A DNA stretch of 5,605 nucleotides from Clostridia bacterium (GTDB lineage Bacteria > Bacillota_A > Clostridia > Oscillospirales > CAG-272). The stretch spans positions 1-5,605 of the forward strand of contig JAFQOB010000339.1 of assembly GCA_017395725.1 (NCBI GenBank), given 5' to 3'. This document shows positions 1 to 5,458 of this stretch, piece after piece; positions within the stretch are counted from its first letter, which is position 1, and every line of letters starts with the position of its first letter. The position numbers and the translations under genes are program-made. The notes beneath the pieces were generated by a model. The model was not told where the DNA came from, made no database searches, and was given only the letters and a program-made list of their open reading frames with translations.

Positions 1-1814
1 ACAAAATCGGGCAAAAGCATCTTGACAGAGCATATTCTTTGCTTAAAGCATACAAGGCGGGAAAAACCAATCTTGAAAAGCGTATTACAGAAAATGACCT
101 TTGGTGGAAAATGCGTCATTGGGAGCAGATTCGCGACCGCAATCGCAAATACAGCCCCGCTTCCGCTTGGCTCTTTAACTCTATCGCCAACAAGCACGCC
201 GACGTTATGGACAACACCCCCGAGGCTATCGTTCTACCCCGTGAAAAAAGCGACTCCGACCCCGCAAAGCAGCTAACCGATATACTGCCCGTTATCCTTG
301 AACAGAACAACTTCGAGCAGGTCTATTCTGACGTTTGGTACGACAAGCTCAAGGGCGGTACGGGGGTCTACGGCGTATTTTGGGACCCATCTAAAAACAA
401 CGGCACCGGTGACATAACAGTTACCCGCTGCGATATCCTCAATCTCTTTTGGGAGCCCGGTGTCTCCGATATTCAATCTTCACCCAACCTTTTTCACGTT
501 GAGCTTTTCAACAACGATATTCTTGAAGCACGTTATCCCGAATTACACGGCAAGCTTGGCACATCTACCTTTGACGTTACCAAATACGCCTACGACGACT
601 CTGTAGATACAAGCAACAAAACCCCTGTTATCGACTGGTATTACAAGGTCAACGACGGCGGTAAAACGGTTCTTCACCTTTGCAAATTCTGTGCTGACGT
701 TATCCTCTACTCCTCTGAAAATGATATCAACCTCTATAAAAGGGGATACTATGACCACAGCCTTTATCCCTTCGTCTTCGACAAGCTCTTTATTGAGCAA
801 GGCACACCTTGCGGATTCGGTTACATAGACGTTATGAAGGATACTCAAACGCAGATTGACCTTATGAGCGCTTCGGTCTGCGAAAACGTTCGTATGGCTT
901 CCACTGTCCGTTATTTCGCTCGCGGAGACGGCTCGGTTAACGAAAAAGAGTTCGCCGACTGGTCTAACCCTATCGTTCACTACACCGGCTCCGGTAACCC
1001 TAACGATTCTATGATTCCCATTAACGTTCCCGAGGTCTCCTCCCTTTCGGTTGCCTTTATAAACAACAAAATCAACGAGCTTAAAGAAACCACCGGTAAC
1101 TCCGACTTTACAAGAGGTAATACTGCAGCAGGCGTTACTGCCGCCTCGGCTATCGCCGCGCTTCAGGAATCGGGCAGTAAGCTTTCAAGAGATATGATTA
1201 AAGGCTCATATCGCATATTCGTCAGCCTTAACAATATCATCATTGAGCTTATAAGACAGTTCTACGACCTCCCCCGCTGTTTCCGTATAACAGGTGATAA
1301 CAGCGAATATAACTTCGTTTCCTATTCAAACGAGCTTCTACGCCCCGCAGAATACGGTAACTCCTTCGGTCTTGACCTTGGCTCTCGTCTGCCCATATTT
1401 GATATAAAGGTTAAAGCACAGAAGCAGTCGGCGTTCACCAAGCTCTCCCAGAATGAGCTGGCAAAAGAATTCTACAGACTTGGTTTCTTTGAGCCTACTC
1501 GTGCCGAGCAGACCCTTGCCTGTCTCGATATGATGGAATTTGAGGGCAAAAACCTTGTCGCTGAAAAGATTAATGAAAAAAATGCTTTCGCTAACAACTA
1601 TTCGGAAATGTATTCAAAGCTTATCGAACTCTCAAGCATCGTCGAAAAAGACCACCCCGACCTTAAGGGATTAACTAACGGTTATGCCGCTAAATTTGCA
1701 GTAAACACAAACAACAGCCCGTCTCTCTCTAACTATTCAAAAAATACCGCAAATAAAATTTCGCGTATTGAAGCCGCAAGACAGAGGGCTGCATCTACAG
1801 CTACACCCAGATAA
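1..1814 (+). CDS. Phage portal protein, P22-type (5' partial)
   Basis: Likely portal protein: the dodecameric ring at one capsid vertex through which phage DNA is packaged and ejected. Its reading frame is open to the left edge (codons from base 3 read KIGQKHLDRAYS before the TTG at 39). The TTG lies inside a conserved-looking N-terminal helix and has no clear Shine-Dalgarno, so the true start is probably outside the window. Numbering from that TTG gives 591 residues: an aromatic, charged N-terminal segment (ENDLWWKMRHWEQIR, 18-32), a Gly-rich WYDKLKGGTGVYGVFW stretch (100-115), a stretch rich in Thr, Ala and Gly followed by a long helix (TRGNTAAGVTAASAIAALQE, 358-377), and a Lys/Arg/Ala-rich C-terminus. 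Length and layout fit P22-like portals of Firmicutes phages; the assignment is from family recall. No transmembrane segment is seen. Normally a scaffold or capsid gene follows; here a hairpin and a replication gene fragment do. Confidence 0.8.
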   Translation, partial: KIGQKHLDRAYSLLKAYKAGKTNLEKRITENDLWWKMRHWEQIRDRNRKYSPASAWLFNSIANKHADVMDNTPEAIVLPREKSDSDPAKQLTDILPVILEQNNFEQVYSDVWYDKLKGGTGVYGVFWDPSKNNGTGDITVTRCDILNLFWEPGVSDIQSSPNLFHVELFNNDILEARYPELHGKLGTSTFDVTKYAYDDSVDTSNKTPVIDWYYKVNDGGKTVLHLCKFCADVILYSSENDINLYKRGYYDHSLYPFVFDKLFIEQGTPCGFGYIDVMKDTQTQIDLMSASVCENVRMASTVRYFARGDGSVNEKEFADWSNPIVHYTGSGNPNDSMIPINVPEVSSLSVAFINNKINELKETTGNSDFTRGNTAAGVTAASAIAALQESGSKLSRDMIKGSYRIFVSLNNIIIELIRQFYDLPRCFRITGDNSEYNFVSYSNELLRPAEYGNSFGLDLGSRLPIFDIKVKAQKQSAFTKLSQNELAKEFYRLGFFEPTRAEQTLACLDMMEFEGKNLVAEKINEKNAFANNYSEMYSKLIELSSIVEKDHPDLKGLTNGYAAKFAVNTNNSPSLSNYSKNTANKISRIEAARQRAASTATPR

Positions 1815-1838
1815 GTTTGAATTAAGCAGGGATTAGTC

Positions 1839-1870
1839 AAGAGGGGGCTTTTTGAAAAAAGTCCCCTCTT
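1839..1870 (+). terminator. Hairpin after portal gene, possible weak terminator
   Basis: Bases 1839-1853 (AAGAGGGGGCTTTTT) pair with 1856-1870 (AAAAAGTCCCCTCTT) over about 14-15 positions with one G-U pair; the innermost pairs must open to leave a loop. It begins 25 bp after the portal stop. The tail is only TTTAA within and after the arm, so termination may be weak or partial. It separates the portal transcript from the downstream replication gene. Confidence 0.5.
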
Positions 1871-1890
1871 TAACTCCCCTAAAAACTTTA

Positions 1891-1905
1891 AATAAACAGT
1901 TTATT
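1891..1905. promoter_or_regulatory. 15-bp palindrome upstream of replication gene
   Basis: AATAAAC-A-GTTTATT is a perfect 7+1+7 inverted repeat ending 22 bp before the TTG start of the replication gene. Its size and place fit an operator, for example for a phage repressor, but it could be chance in AT-rich DNA. No convincing -35/-10 pair overlaps it. Confidence 0.25.
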
Positions 1906-1927
1906 ATCAAAGGACGGTGATTTAATC

Positions 1928-2275
1928 TTGGCTGAACGAAGAATGTTCGCTAAATCCGTTATCGACAGCGACGATTTCCTTGAATTATCGCTTACGGCAC
2001 AGGCTCTTTATTTTCACCTTGCAATACGCGCCGACGACGACGGCTTTATCAATAACCCTAAACGTATTCAACGTATGATAGAATCAAAAAGCGAAGACCT
2101 CGACGAGCTTGAAAAAAAGGGGTTTATTTTTTACTTCTCAAGCGGTGTCGTTGTTATCACCCATTGGAAATTGCATAATTACATAAAAAAAGACCGTTAT
2201 AAACCCACAATACACAAAGATGAAATTGAATCACTTTCTTGCACTGAAAACGGAACTTATGAGTGGTATTTTTAA
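1928..2275 (+). CDS. Phage replisome-organiser N-terminal domain, truncated
   Basis: A 115-residue protein resembling the N-terminus of phage replication initiators (replisome organiser/DnaD-like), which bind the phage origin and help load the helicase. The opening MAERRMFAK, the block LYFHLAIRADDDGFINNPKR (27-46) and GVVVITHWKLHNYIKKDRYK (73-92) are family hallmarks, together spanning a winged-helix DNA-binding fold (about 15-95). No transmembrane segment is present. The TTG start is supported by GGACGGTGA at 1912-1920, seven bases upstream, and by the family N-terminus; the internal ATG at 1943 would remove MAERR. As I recall, family members run to roughly 250 residues or more, with a hydrophilic linker and a C-terminal helicase-loader-interaction domain. 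This one stops at the TAA at 2273-2275, just where the linker should begin. It is either a truncated remnant or a small stand-alone DNA-binding protein. Iteron-like repeats lie directly downstream. Confidence 0.7.
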   Translation: MAERRMFAKSVIDSDDFLELSLTAQALYFHLAIRADDDGFINNPKRIQRMIESKSEDLDELEKKGFIFYFSSGVVVITHWKLHNYIKKDRYKPTIHKDEIESLSCTENGTYEWYF

Positions 2276-2310
2276 CTTCTGTATTTTAGTCAATTTCACC
2301 AAATTAAATC

Positions 2311-2354
2311 TTGGAACCGGATTGGAACCAAATTGGAGACAGCTTGGAACCACA
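2311..2354 (+). repeat. Four 11-bp iteron-like direct repeats
   Basis: Four back-to-back 11-bp units begin at 2311, 2322, 2333 and 2344. Copies 1, 2 and 4 start with TTGGAACC and copy 3 with TTGGAGAC; the last three bases vary. A fifth TTGGAACC occurs alone at 2457-2464. An 11-bp period puts sites on nearly the same face of the helix, as in iterons bound by replication initiators. Phage replisome organisers are known to bind repeats in or next to their own gene, so this is a candidate origin element. Confidence 0.55.
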
Positions 2355-2417
2355 GTATAGTATAGGTTAGTAGAGATTAGATTAAGTGAGTAAAGAAAAG
2401 AATAGAATAGTTTAGTT
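2354..2417 (+). other. 64-base AT-rich, C-free stretch (possible DNA-unwinding element)
   Basis: No C occurs on the plus strand from 2354 to 2417. The stretch is about three-quarters A+T and rich in TAG/TAGA words. Its place directly after the iterons would suit a DNA-unwinding element. It would also suit the C-poor codons of an SIG/RLGK-type linker, so the role is open. Confidence 0.35.
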
Positions 2418-2477
2418 CATATATAGTCCATGTGAGTATACAGTTAGGGGCCACCCTTGGAACCGTTAATTTCGTAG

Positions 2478-2521
2478 TTTTCCACATAGTTTTTACTAAA
2501 TTTCCCACACTGTTTTCCACA
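2478..2521 (+). promoter_or_regulatory. Three DnaA-box-like sites
   Basis: TTTTCCACA occurs at 2478-2486 and 2513-2521, each one base from the DnaA consensus TTATCCACA. TTTCCCACA at 2501-2509 is a weaker match. All three point the same way within 44 bp and follow the iterons and AT-rich stretch, the order expected of a replication origin. They are short matches and could be chance. Confidence 0.3.
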
Positions 2522-2587
2522 ATAACACCTTTGGTAATATTGACAAGGTATTTTTGGGGTGTATGTCCTATAAGATAGGGATATTGT

Positions 2588-2919
2588 TTGTACAGATTTG
2601 CTTATACGGAGATTCCTCGACTTCGCTCGGAATGACCATAGGGGGAATGTTTGTGCAGACAACATTAAGTGGTCATTTCGAGTGAAGCGACCAACGGAAG
2701 CGGAATCGAGAAATCTCCGCTTGTACAAATTTGCTTATACGGAGATTCCTCGACTTCGCTCGGAATGACCGTAGGGGAAATGTTTGTGCAAACTACATCA
2801 AGTGGTCATTTCGAGTGGAGCGACCAACGGAAGCGGAATCGAGAAATCTCCGCTTGTACAGATTTGCTTATACGGAGATTCCTCGACTTCGCTCGGAATG
2901 ACCATAGGGGGAATGTTTG
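2588..2919. repeat. 133-bp tandem repeat, 2.5 copies, with inverted arms
   Basis: Units run 2588-2720, 2721-2853 and a partial third, 2854-2919, with exact 133-bp spacing. Each unit has a left arm (2608-2637, 2741-2770, 2874-2903) starting GGAGATTCCTCGACTTCGCT. An imperfect inverted right arm (2671-2718, 2804-2851) begins GGTCATTTCGAGTG, ends GAGAAATCTCC and carries a roughly 18-bp insertion. The arms can fold within a unit, and also across unit borders through CGAGAAATCTCCG and CGGAGATTCCTCG. I recall similar GGAATGAC/GTCATT elements scattered in many gut bacterial genomes. Open frames inside are by-products of the repeat and have no gene-like features. No transposase is present, so any movement would need enzymes from elsewhere. 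Confidence 0.85.
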
Positions 2920-2930
2920 CAAATACACAA

Positions 2931-3078
2931 TAAGCCTTCTCCAGCGGAGAAGGTGTCGAGGCGTTGTTAATACTATAAATTATTACAAAGTTAGTCGCCG
3001 AGACGGATGAGGAGATTGTTCTTTTTTGCTCTCCTCATCCACCGCAAGCGGTCCCCCTTCTCCGCTGGAGAAGGCTTA
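2931..3078. repeat. 148-bp element with 23-bp perfect terminal inverted repeats
   Basis: Bases 2931-2953 and 3056-3078 are perfect 23-bp inverted repeats. Each contains its own hairpin, CCTTCTCC-AGC-GGAGAAGG and its complement. Between them lie a 10-bp stem (GGATGAGGAG 3005-3014, CTCCTCATCC 3031-3040) and a small hairpin, ACCGC-AA-GCGGT (3041-3052). The layout is that of a non-autonomous miniature element or an extended REP-type repeat. No reading frame inside looks coding. I see no obvious target-site duplication at the ends. Confidence 0.75.
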
Positions 3079-3142
3079 TATAATTTGCATAACCCAAGAA
3101 GGCTCAAGTTCTTTGCCAAGCTTTCTGCGAAAGAAAGCGGCG

Positions 3143-3180
3143 AAAAAAAGTCTGTACCAACAATGTTGAGTGGTACAGAC
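3143..3180 (-). terminator. Intrinsic terminator, second in tandem (repeat unit 1)
   Basis: On the minus strand, GTCTGTACCA (3180-3171) pairs perfectly with TGGTACAGAC (3159-3150) across an 11-base loop and is followed by seven T (3149-3143). This is a standard factor-independent terminator shape. It would back up the copy 86 bp closer to the leftward operon. Confidence 0.65.
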
Positions 3181-3228
3181 CAGTTATTCGAGGTTTCTTT
3201 GCCAAACTTTCTGCAAAAGAAAGTGGCG

Positions 3229-3266
3229 AAAAAAAGTCTGTACCAAAAAAGATAAGTGGTACAGAC
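3229..3266 (-). terminator. Intrinsic terminator of the glycan operon (repeat unit 2)
   Basis: On the minus strand a perfect 10-bp stem (3266-3257 with 3245-3236), an 11-base loop and seven T (3235-3229) lie about 70 bp after the sugar-transferase stop. This is the first terminator with a proper U-tract that the leftward transcript meets. It is part of the 86-bp repeat, so the repeat itself supplies the terminator. Confidence 0.7.
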
Positions 3267-3287
3267 CAAGAGATTCAAGGTTCTTTG

Positions 3288-3336
3288 CCTACTTTCTTCC
3301 TTAAAGAAAGTAGGGCTTTCCTTAAAAGAAAGTAGG
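3288..3336. repeat. Alternative hairpins at operon 3' end
   Basis: CCTACTTTCTT (3288-3298) can pair perfectly over 11 bp with AAGAAAGTAGG at 3304-3314 or with the same word at 3326-3336. The two right arms belong to a near-direct repeat (CCTTAAAGAAAGTAGG and CCTTAAAAGAAAGTAGG). It begins directly after the stop codon at 3338-3340 and could protect the mRNA 3' end. No U-tract follows on either strand. Confidence 0.5.
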
Positions 3337-3337
3337 T

Positions 3338-4684
3338 TTATTTATCTTTTGATTCAAAACCGTCGGTGCTTTCTTTCATAAACATAATCTTTACCGTCAT
3401 AAGAATAAGCTTTATGTCAAGAAGAAGTGAGTAGTTTTGGATATACATAAGGTCGAGCTGGAGTTTGTCGTATGGGTGGGTATTATATTTGCCGTAAAGC
3501 TGTGCGTAGCCCGTTAAGCCGCCTCTCACCTTAAGTCTGTATTGGAACTCAGGTACTTCTTTTGTATATGCTTCAACGTGCTCTATTCTTTCGGGGCGAG
3601 GACCTACAAGGCTCATATTACCTGCAAGAATATCAAACAGCTGAGGAAGCTCATCAAGTCTTGTAGCTCGAAGTATTTTACCGACAGGTGTAACTCTTGG
3701 GTCGTTATCTATAGCGGGAAGCGGTGTGCCGTCTTTTTCGGCATTAACAATCATAGTTCTGAATTTGTGAATCTCAAATACTTTGCCGTTAATCGTCGCT
3801 CTCTTTTGTCTAAAGAATATGGGACCGCCGTCGCAAAGCTTGATTGCCGCTGCAGATATAAGCATAAAGGGTGATGCAAGAATGAGTATCAGCAGAGAAA
3901 CAACAATATCCATAGTGCGTTTAATAAAACGTTGTTCAACAGTCATACCGTTATTTCTATAAAGAAGCAAAGGCGTATCAAAAAGGTGTATACATTCTGC
4001 CCCTCTTACCAACACATCTGAAATCTTTGTGGTTGCGTATGCTCTGATATCGTTTTCAAAGCATATCTTCAAAAGCTTGTTACGCATTTCAGCGTGTATG
4101 TCATAGAGTATAACGCCCTCGGCATTTTTTATTGATTCTTCAAGCTTATCTAAGCCCTCAGAAATGTGAATAACCTTTTTTAAAACAAATTTATCTTTTC
4201 TGCATCCGAGCTTTTCTATAAAAATATCGGGGGAGTATTCGTCATATATAATCAGTGTCTTTTTAGCGGTAAACAGTTTTCCGAATATATAGTCTGCAAT
4301 AATAGTAAAGATAAAGGATATTAAAACACTTACTGCTACTAAAAAGAGTAACGGTATTACCGTAACAAATCCCGCAGAAAGCAATACGATTATCAGATAT
4401 GAAAAGAATACTGTGAATAAAATTGCAAGGGACTGCGATATAATAATATTCGATTTGCGATATCGACCGTATTTAATTCCGTCAAAGGAGTGAAGAAACG
4501 TAAGTAAGAGAAGGGCGTACAGCGTGTAAACAAACCAGTTTCCCCTTTCGACGAAGGGGAGAACTATATTATCGTTGTAATGGTTCAGCCAAATATAAGC
4601 AAATATAAGGGTTTGGCTTAATACTAAAATACCGGTCAGAAAAAGTCTGAAAAGTCTTTTGAATTGCTCTTTGTTTTTTTTCAA
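3338..4684 (-). CDS. Polyprenyl-phosphate sugar-1-phosphate transferase (WcaJ/ExoY-like)
   Basis: Membrane enzyme expected to move a sugar-1-phosphate from a nucleotide sugar onto undecaprenyl phosphate, the first step in surface glycan synthesis. It has 448 residues. Four hydrophobic segments lie at about 10-32, 50-66, 80-101 and 104-132, a soluble middle domain at about 141-225, and then the bacterial sugar-transferase domain. In that domain: KRTMDI plus a hydrophobic helix (255-282), GPIFFRQKR (287-295), EIHKFRTM (304-311), TRLDELPQLFDIL (341-353), SLVGPRPE (358-365) and VRGGLTGYAQLYGKY (386-400). Asp344-Glu345 match the catalytic Asp-Glu pair known from PglC. The sugar cannot be told from sequence. 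The start is TTG, ten bases after GGGAG; an ATG at 4694-4692 is out of frame and touches that Shine-Dalgarno. An A8 run follows the TTG. The gene sits 23 bp after the GT26 gene and is the second gene of the operon. Confidence 0.9.
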   Translation of the reverse strand: MKKNKEQFKRLFRLFLTGILVLSQTLIFAYIWLNHYNDNIVLPFVERGNWFVYTLYALLLLTFLHSFDGIKYGRYRKSNIIISQSLAILFTVFFSYLIIVLLSAGFVTVIPLLFLVAVSVLISFIFTIIADYIFGKLFTAKKTLIIYDEYSPDIFIEKLGCRKDKFVLKKVIHISEGLDKLEESIKNAEGVILYDIHAEMRNKLLKICFENDIRAYATTKISDVLVRGAECIHLFDTPLLLYRNNGMTVEQRFIKRTMDIVVSLLILILASPFMLISAAAIKLCDGGPIFFRQKRATINGKVFEIHKFRTMIVNAEKDGTPLPAIDNDPRVTPVGKILRATRLDELPQLFDILAGNMSLVGPRPERIEHVEAYTKEVPEFQYRLKVRGGLTGYAQLYGKYNTHPYDKLQLDLMYIQNYSLLLDIKLILMTVKIMFMKESTDGFESKDK

Positions 4685-4707
4685 CTTTTTTCATCTCCCT
4701 AAATTTG

Positions 4708-5418
4708 TTAGTCTTTGTTTTTTATTTTAAATAAAAATTTTATGTTGTTATCGTAAAATCTTTTTAGCCTTTTGGGTTCTTTGATTATTCTGTAAAGCCA
4801 TTCTAAGTTGTGTCTTAGAAAGAATTCGGGCGCACGTGATTTGGTGCCGCTGAGAACGTCAAAGCTTCCTCCCACGCCTATAAAAATTCCTTTGTCAAAT
4901 TTTTGAAGGTGTTTATAAATAAGTTTTTCCTGAGCAGGAACCCCAAGAGCAACCATGCAAATATCGGGAGAGAGCGATAATATTTCGTCAAATACTTTAT
5001 CTTTGTCAGCTACATAGCCGTTGGAATATCCCAAAAGCTTAATATCGGGGTAACAGTCGGCTATTTTTTTTACCAAAAGTTCAATAACGTCATTTGATGC
5101 ACCGAACAGATAAAGGCTTTTACTTTGACGGTTAGCTTCTTTCAGCAAGAAATCAGCAGTTTCAACTCCCGCAATTTTTTCGGTAACGGGAATATTTAAC
5201 ATCTTACAAGCCTTTACAACGGCAATACCGTCGGGAATAAGACTTGTTTGAGGGTCCAGCAACATATCTGATATTTGGTTATCTTTTTCGGACATAACCA
5301 ATATTTCAGGGTTTGCGGTTATAATAAACCTCTTGTTTTCACAGCTTAAAGCTTTTTTCAGTATTGAATAATATTCTTCTTGGCTTCCGCCATATATTCT
5401 TTCGAGATATTGTTTCAA
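4708..5418 (-). CDS. WecG/TagA/CpsF family glycosyltransferase (GT26)
   Basis: Likely adds a sugar (N-acetylmannosamine or its uronate in characterised TagA/WecG enzymes) to an undecaprenyl-pyrophosphate-linked sugar at the inner membrane face, as in teichoic acid, enterobacterial common antigen or capsule synthesis. At 236 residues it is close to family length. Family motifs seen are TANPE (34-38), IPDGI (61-65, with Asp63 as the candidate catalytic base), KIAGVE (81-86), LFGAS (104-108), ALGVPAQEK (157-165) and GVGGSFDVLSG (181-191). A basic, aromatic C-terminal tail (RAPEFF then LEWLYRIIKEPKR, 195-217) corresponds to the part of TagA linked to membrane binding. No transmembrane helix is present. 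The start is TTG with AGAGG eight bases upstream; the next Met is at 42, beyond TANPE. It is the first gene of the leftward operon, and the sugar-transferase gene downstream would make its lipid-linked acceptor. Donor and acceptor sugars are unknown. Confidence 0.9.
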   Translation of the reverse strand: MKQYLERIYGGSQEEYYSILKKALSCENKRFIITANPEILVMSEKDNQISDMLLDPQTSLIPDGIAVVKACKMLNIPVTEKIAGVETADFLLKEANRQSKSLYLFGASNDVIELLVKKIADCYPDIKLLGYSNGYVADKDKVFDEILSLSPDICMVALGVPAQEKLIYKHLQKFDKGIFIGVGGSFDVLSGTKSRAPEFFLRHNLEWLYRIIKEPKRLKRFYDNNIKFLFKIKNKD

Positions 5419-5421
5419 ATT

Positions 5422-5434
5422 AATTACCTCTGAA
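5422..5434 (-). promoter_or_regulatory. Ribosome binding site supporting TTG start of GT26 gene
   Basis: On the minus strand TCAGAGGTAATTAAT precedes the TTG at 5418-5416. AGAGG is eight bases from the start codon, which is good spacing. A nearby upstream ATG (in GTATGCAAC) runs into TAA after four codons, so it cannot start the gene. Confidence 0.6.
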
Positions 5435-5458
5435 GTTGCATACTACATATATATGCCA

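Larger units (their letters stand above)
2276..2425 (+). pseudogene. Possible decayed linker of replication gene
   Basis: After the stop, all three forward frames carry residues typical of the hydrophilic linker in phage replisome organisers (LEPDWNQIGDSLEPQYSIG from 2311 in one frame; YRLVEIRLSE from 2363 in another). Each is soon broken by stops and none is continuous with the upstream gene. This suggests that the 3' part of the replication gene has decayed by frameshifts and stops. No C-terminal domain was recognised further on. The alternative is that the stretch is a non-coding origin with repeats (see the iteron entry). Confidence 0.35.
3109..3337. repeat. 86-bp tandem repeats, two full copies and a divergent third
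   Basis: Units begin with TTCTTTGCC at 3109, 3195 and 3281, spaced exactly 86 bp. The first two contain a small hairpin (GCTTTCT-GCGAA-AGAAAGC at 3120-3138 in unit 1; its G-to-A variant in unit 2), then GGCGAAAAAAAG, then a 10-bp inverted repeat, GTCTGTACCA/TGGTACAGAC. The third is cut short and altered to a CCTACTTTCTT/AAGAAAGTAGG hairpin next to the end of the sugar-transferase gene. Short reading frames here are repeat artefacts. Confidence 0.8.

Noticed and set aside
39..41. TTG as the true portal gene start
   Set aside because: The frame stays open to the left edge with portal-like residues, and no clear ribosome binding site precedes the TTG.
543..980. 145-codon minus-strand reading frame inside the portal gene
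   Set aside because: Shadow of the portal gene; the plus frame has clear family features and this one has none.
2540..2576. Possible plus-strand promoter with perfect TTGACA at 2540-2545
   Set aside because: The only -10-like word, TATAAG, is 23 bp downstream, too far, and no gene follows.
2444..2728. 94-codon minus-strand reading frame over the DnaA-box-like sites and the first repeat
   Set aside because: It runs into the 133-bp repeat, has no family-like features, and its residues are those produced by the repeat arms.
2588..2919. CRISPR array
   Set aside because: Units are 133 bp and tandem, without short repeats separated by unique spacers, and no cas gene is present.
2669..3010. 113-codon plus-strand reading frame
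   Set aside because: It lies mainly in the tandem 133-bp repeats, and its repeated peptide simply reflects the repeat unit, whose length (133) is not a multiple of three.
3079..3084. TATAAT on the plus strand as a promoter -10
   Set aside because: No -35 at the right distance and no gene downstream on that strand.
2991..3278. Overlapping reading frames on both strands (2991-3278 minus, 3007-3255 plus)
   Set aside because: Both cross hairpin-rich repeats and terminator stems; no domain or convincing start signal.
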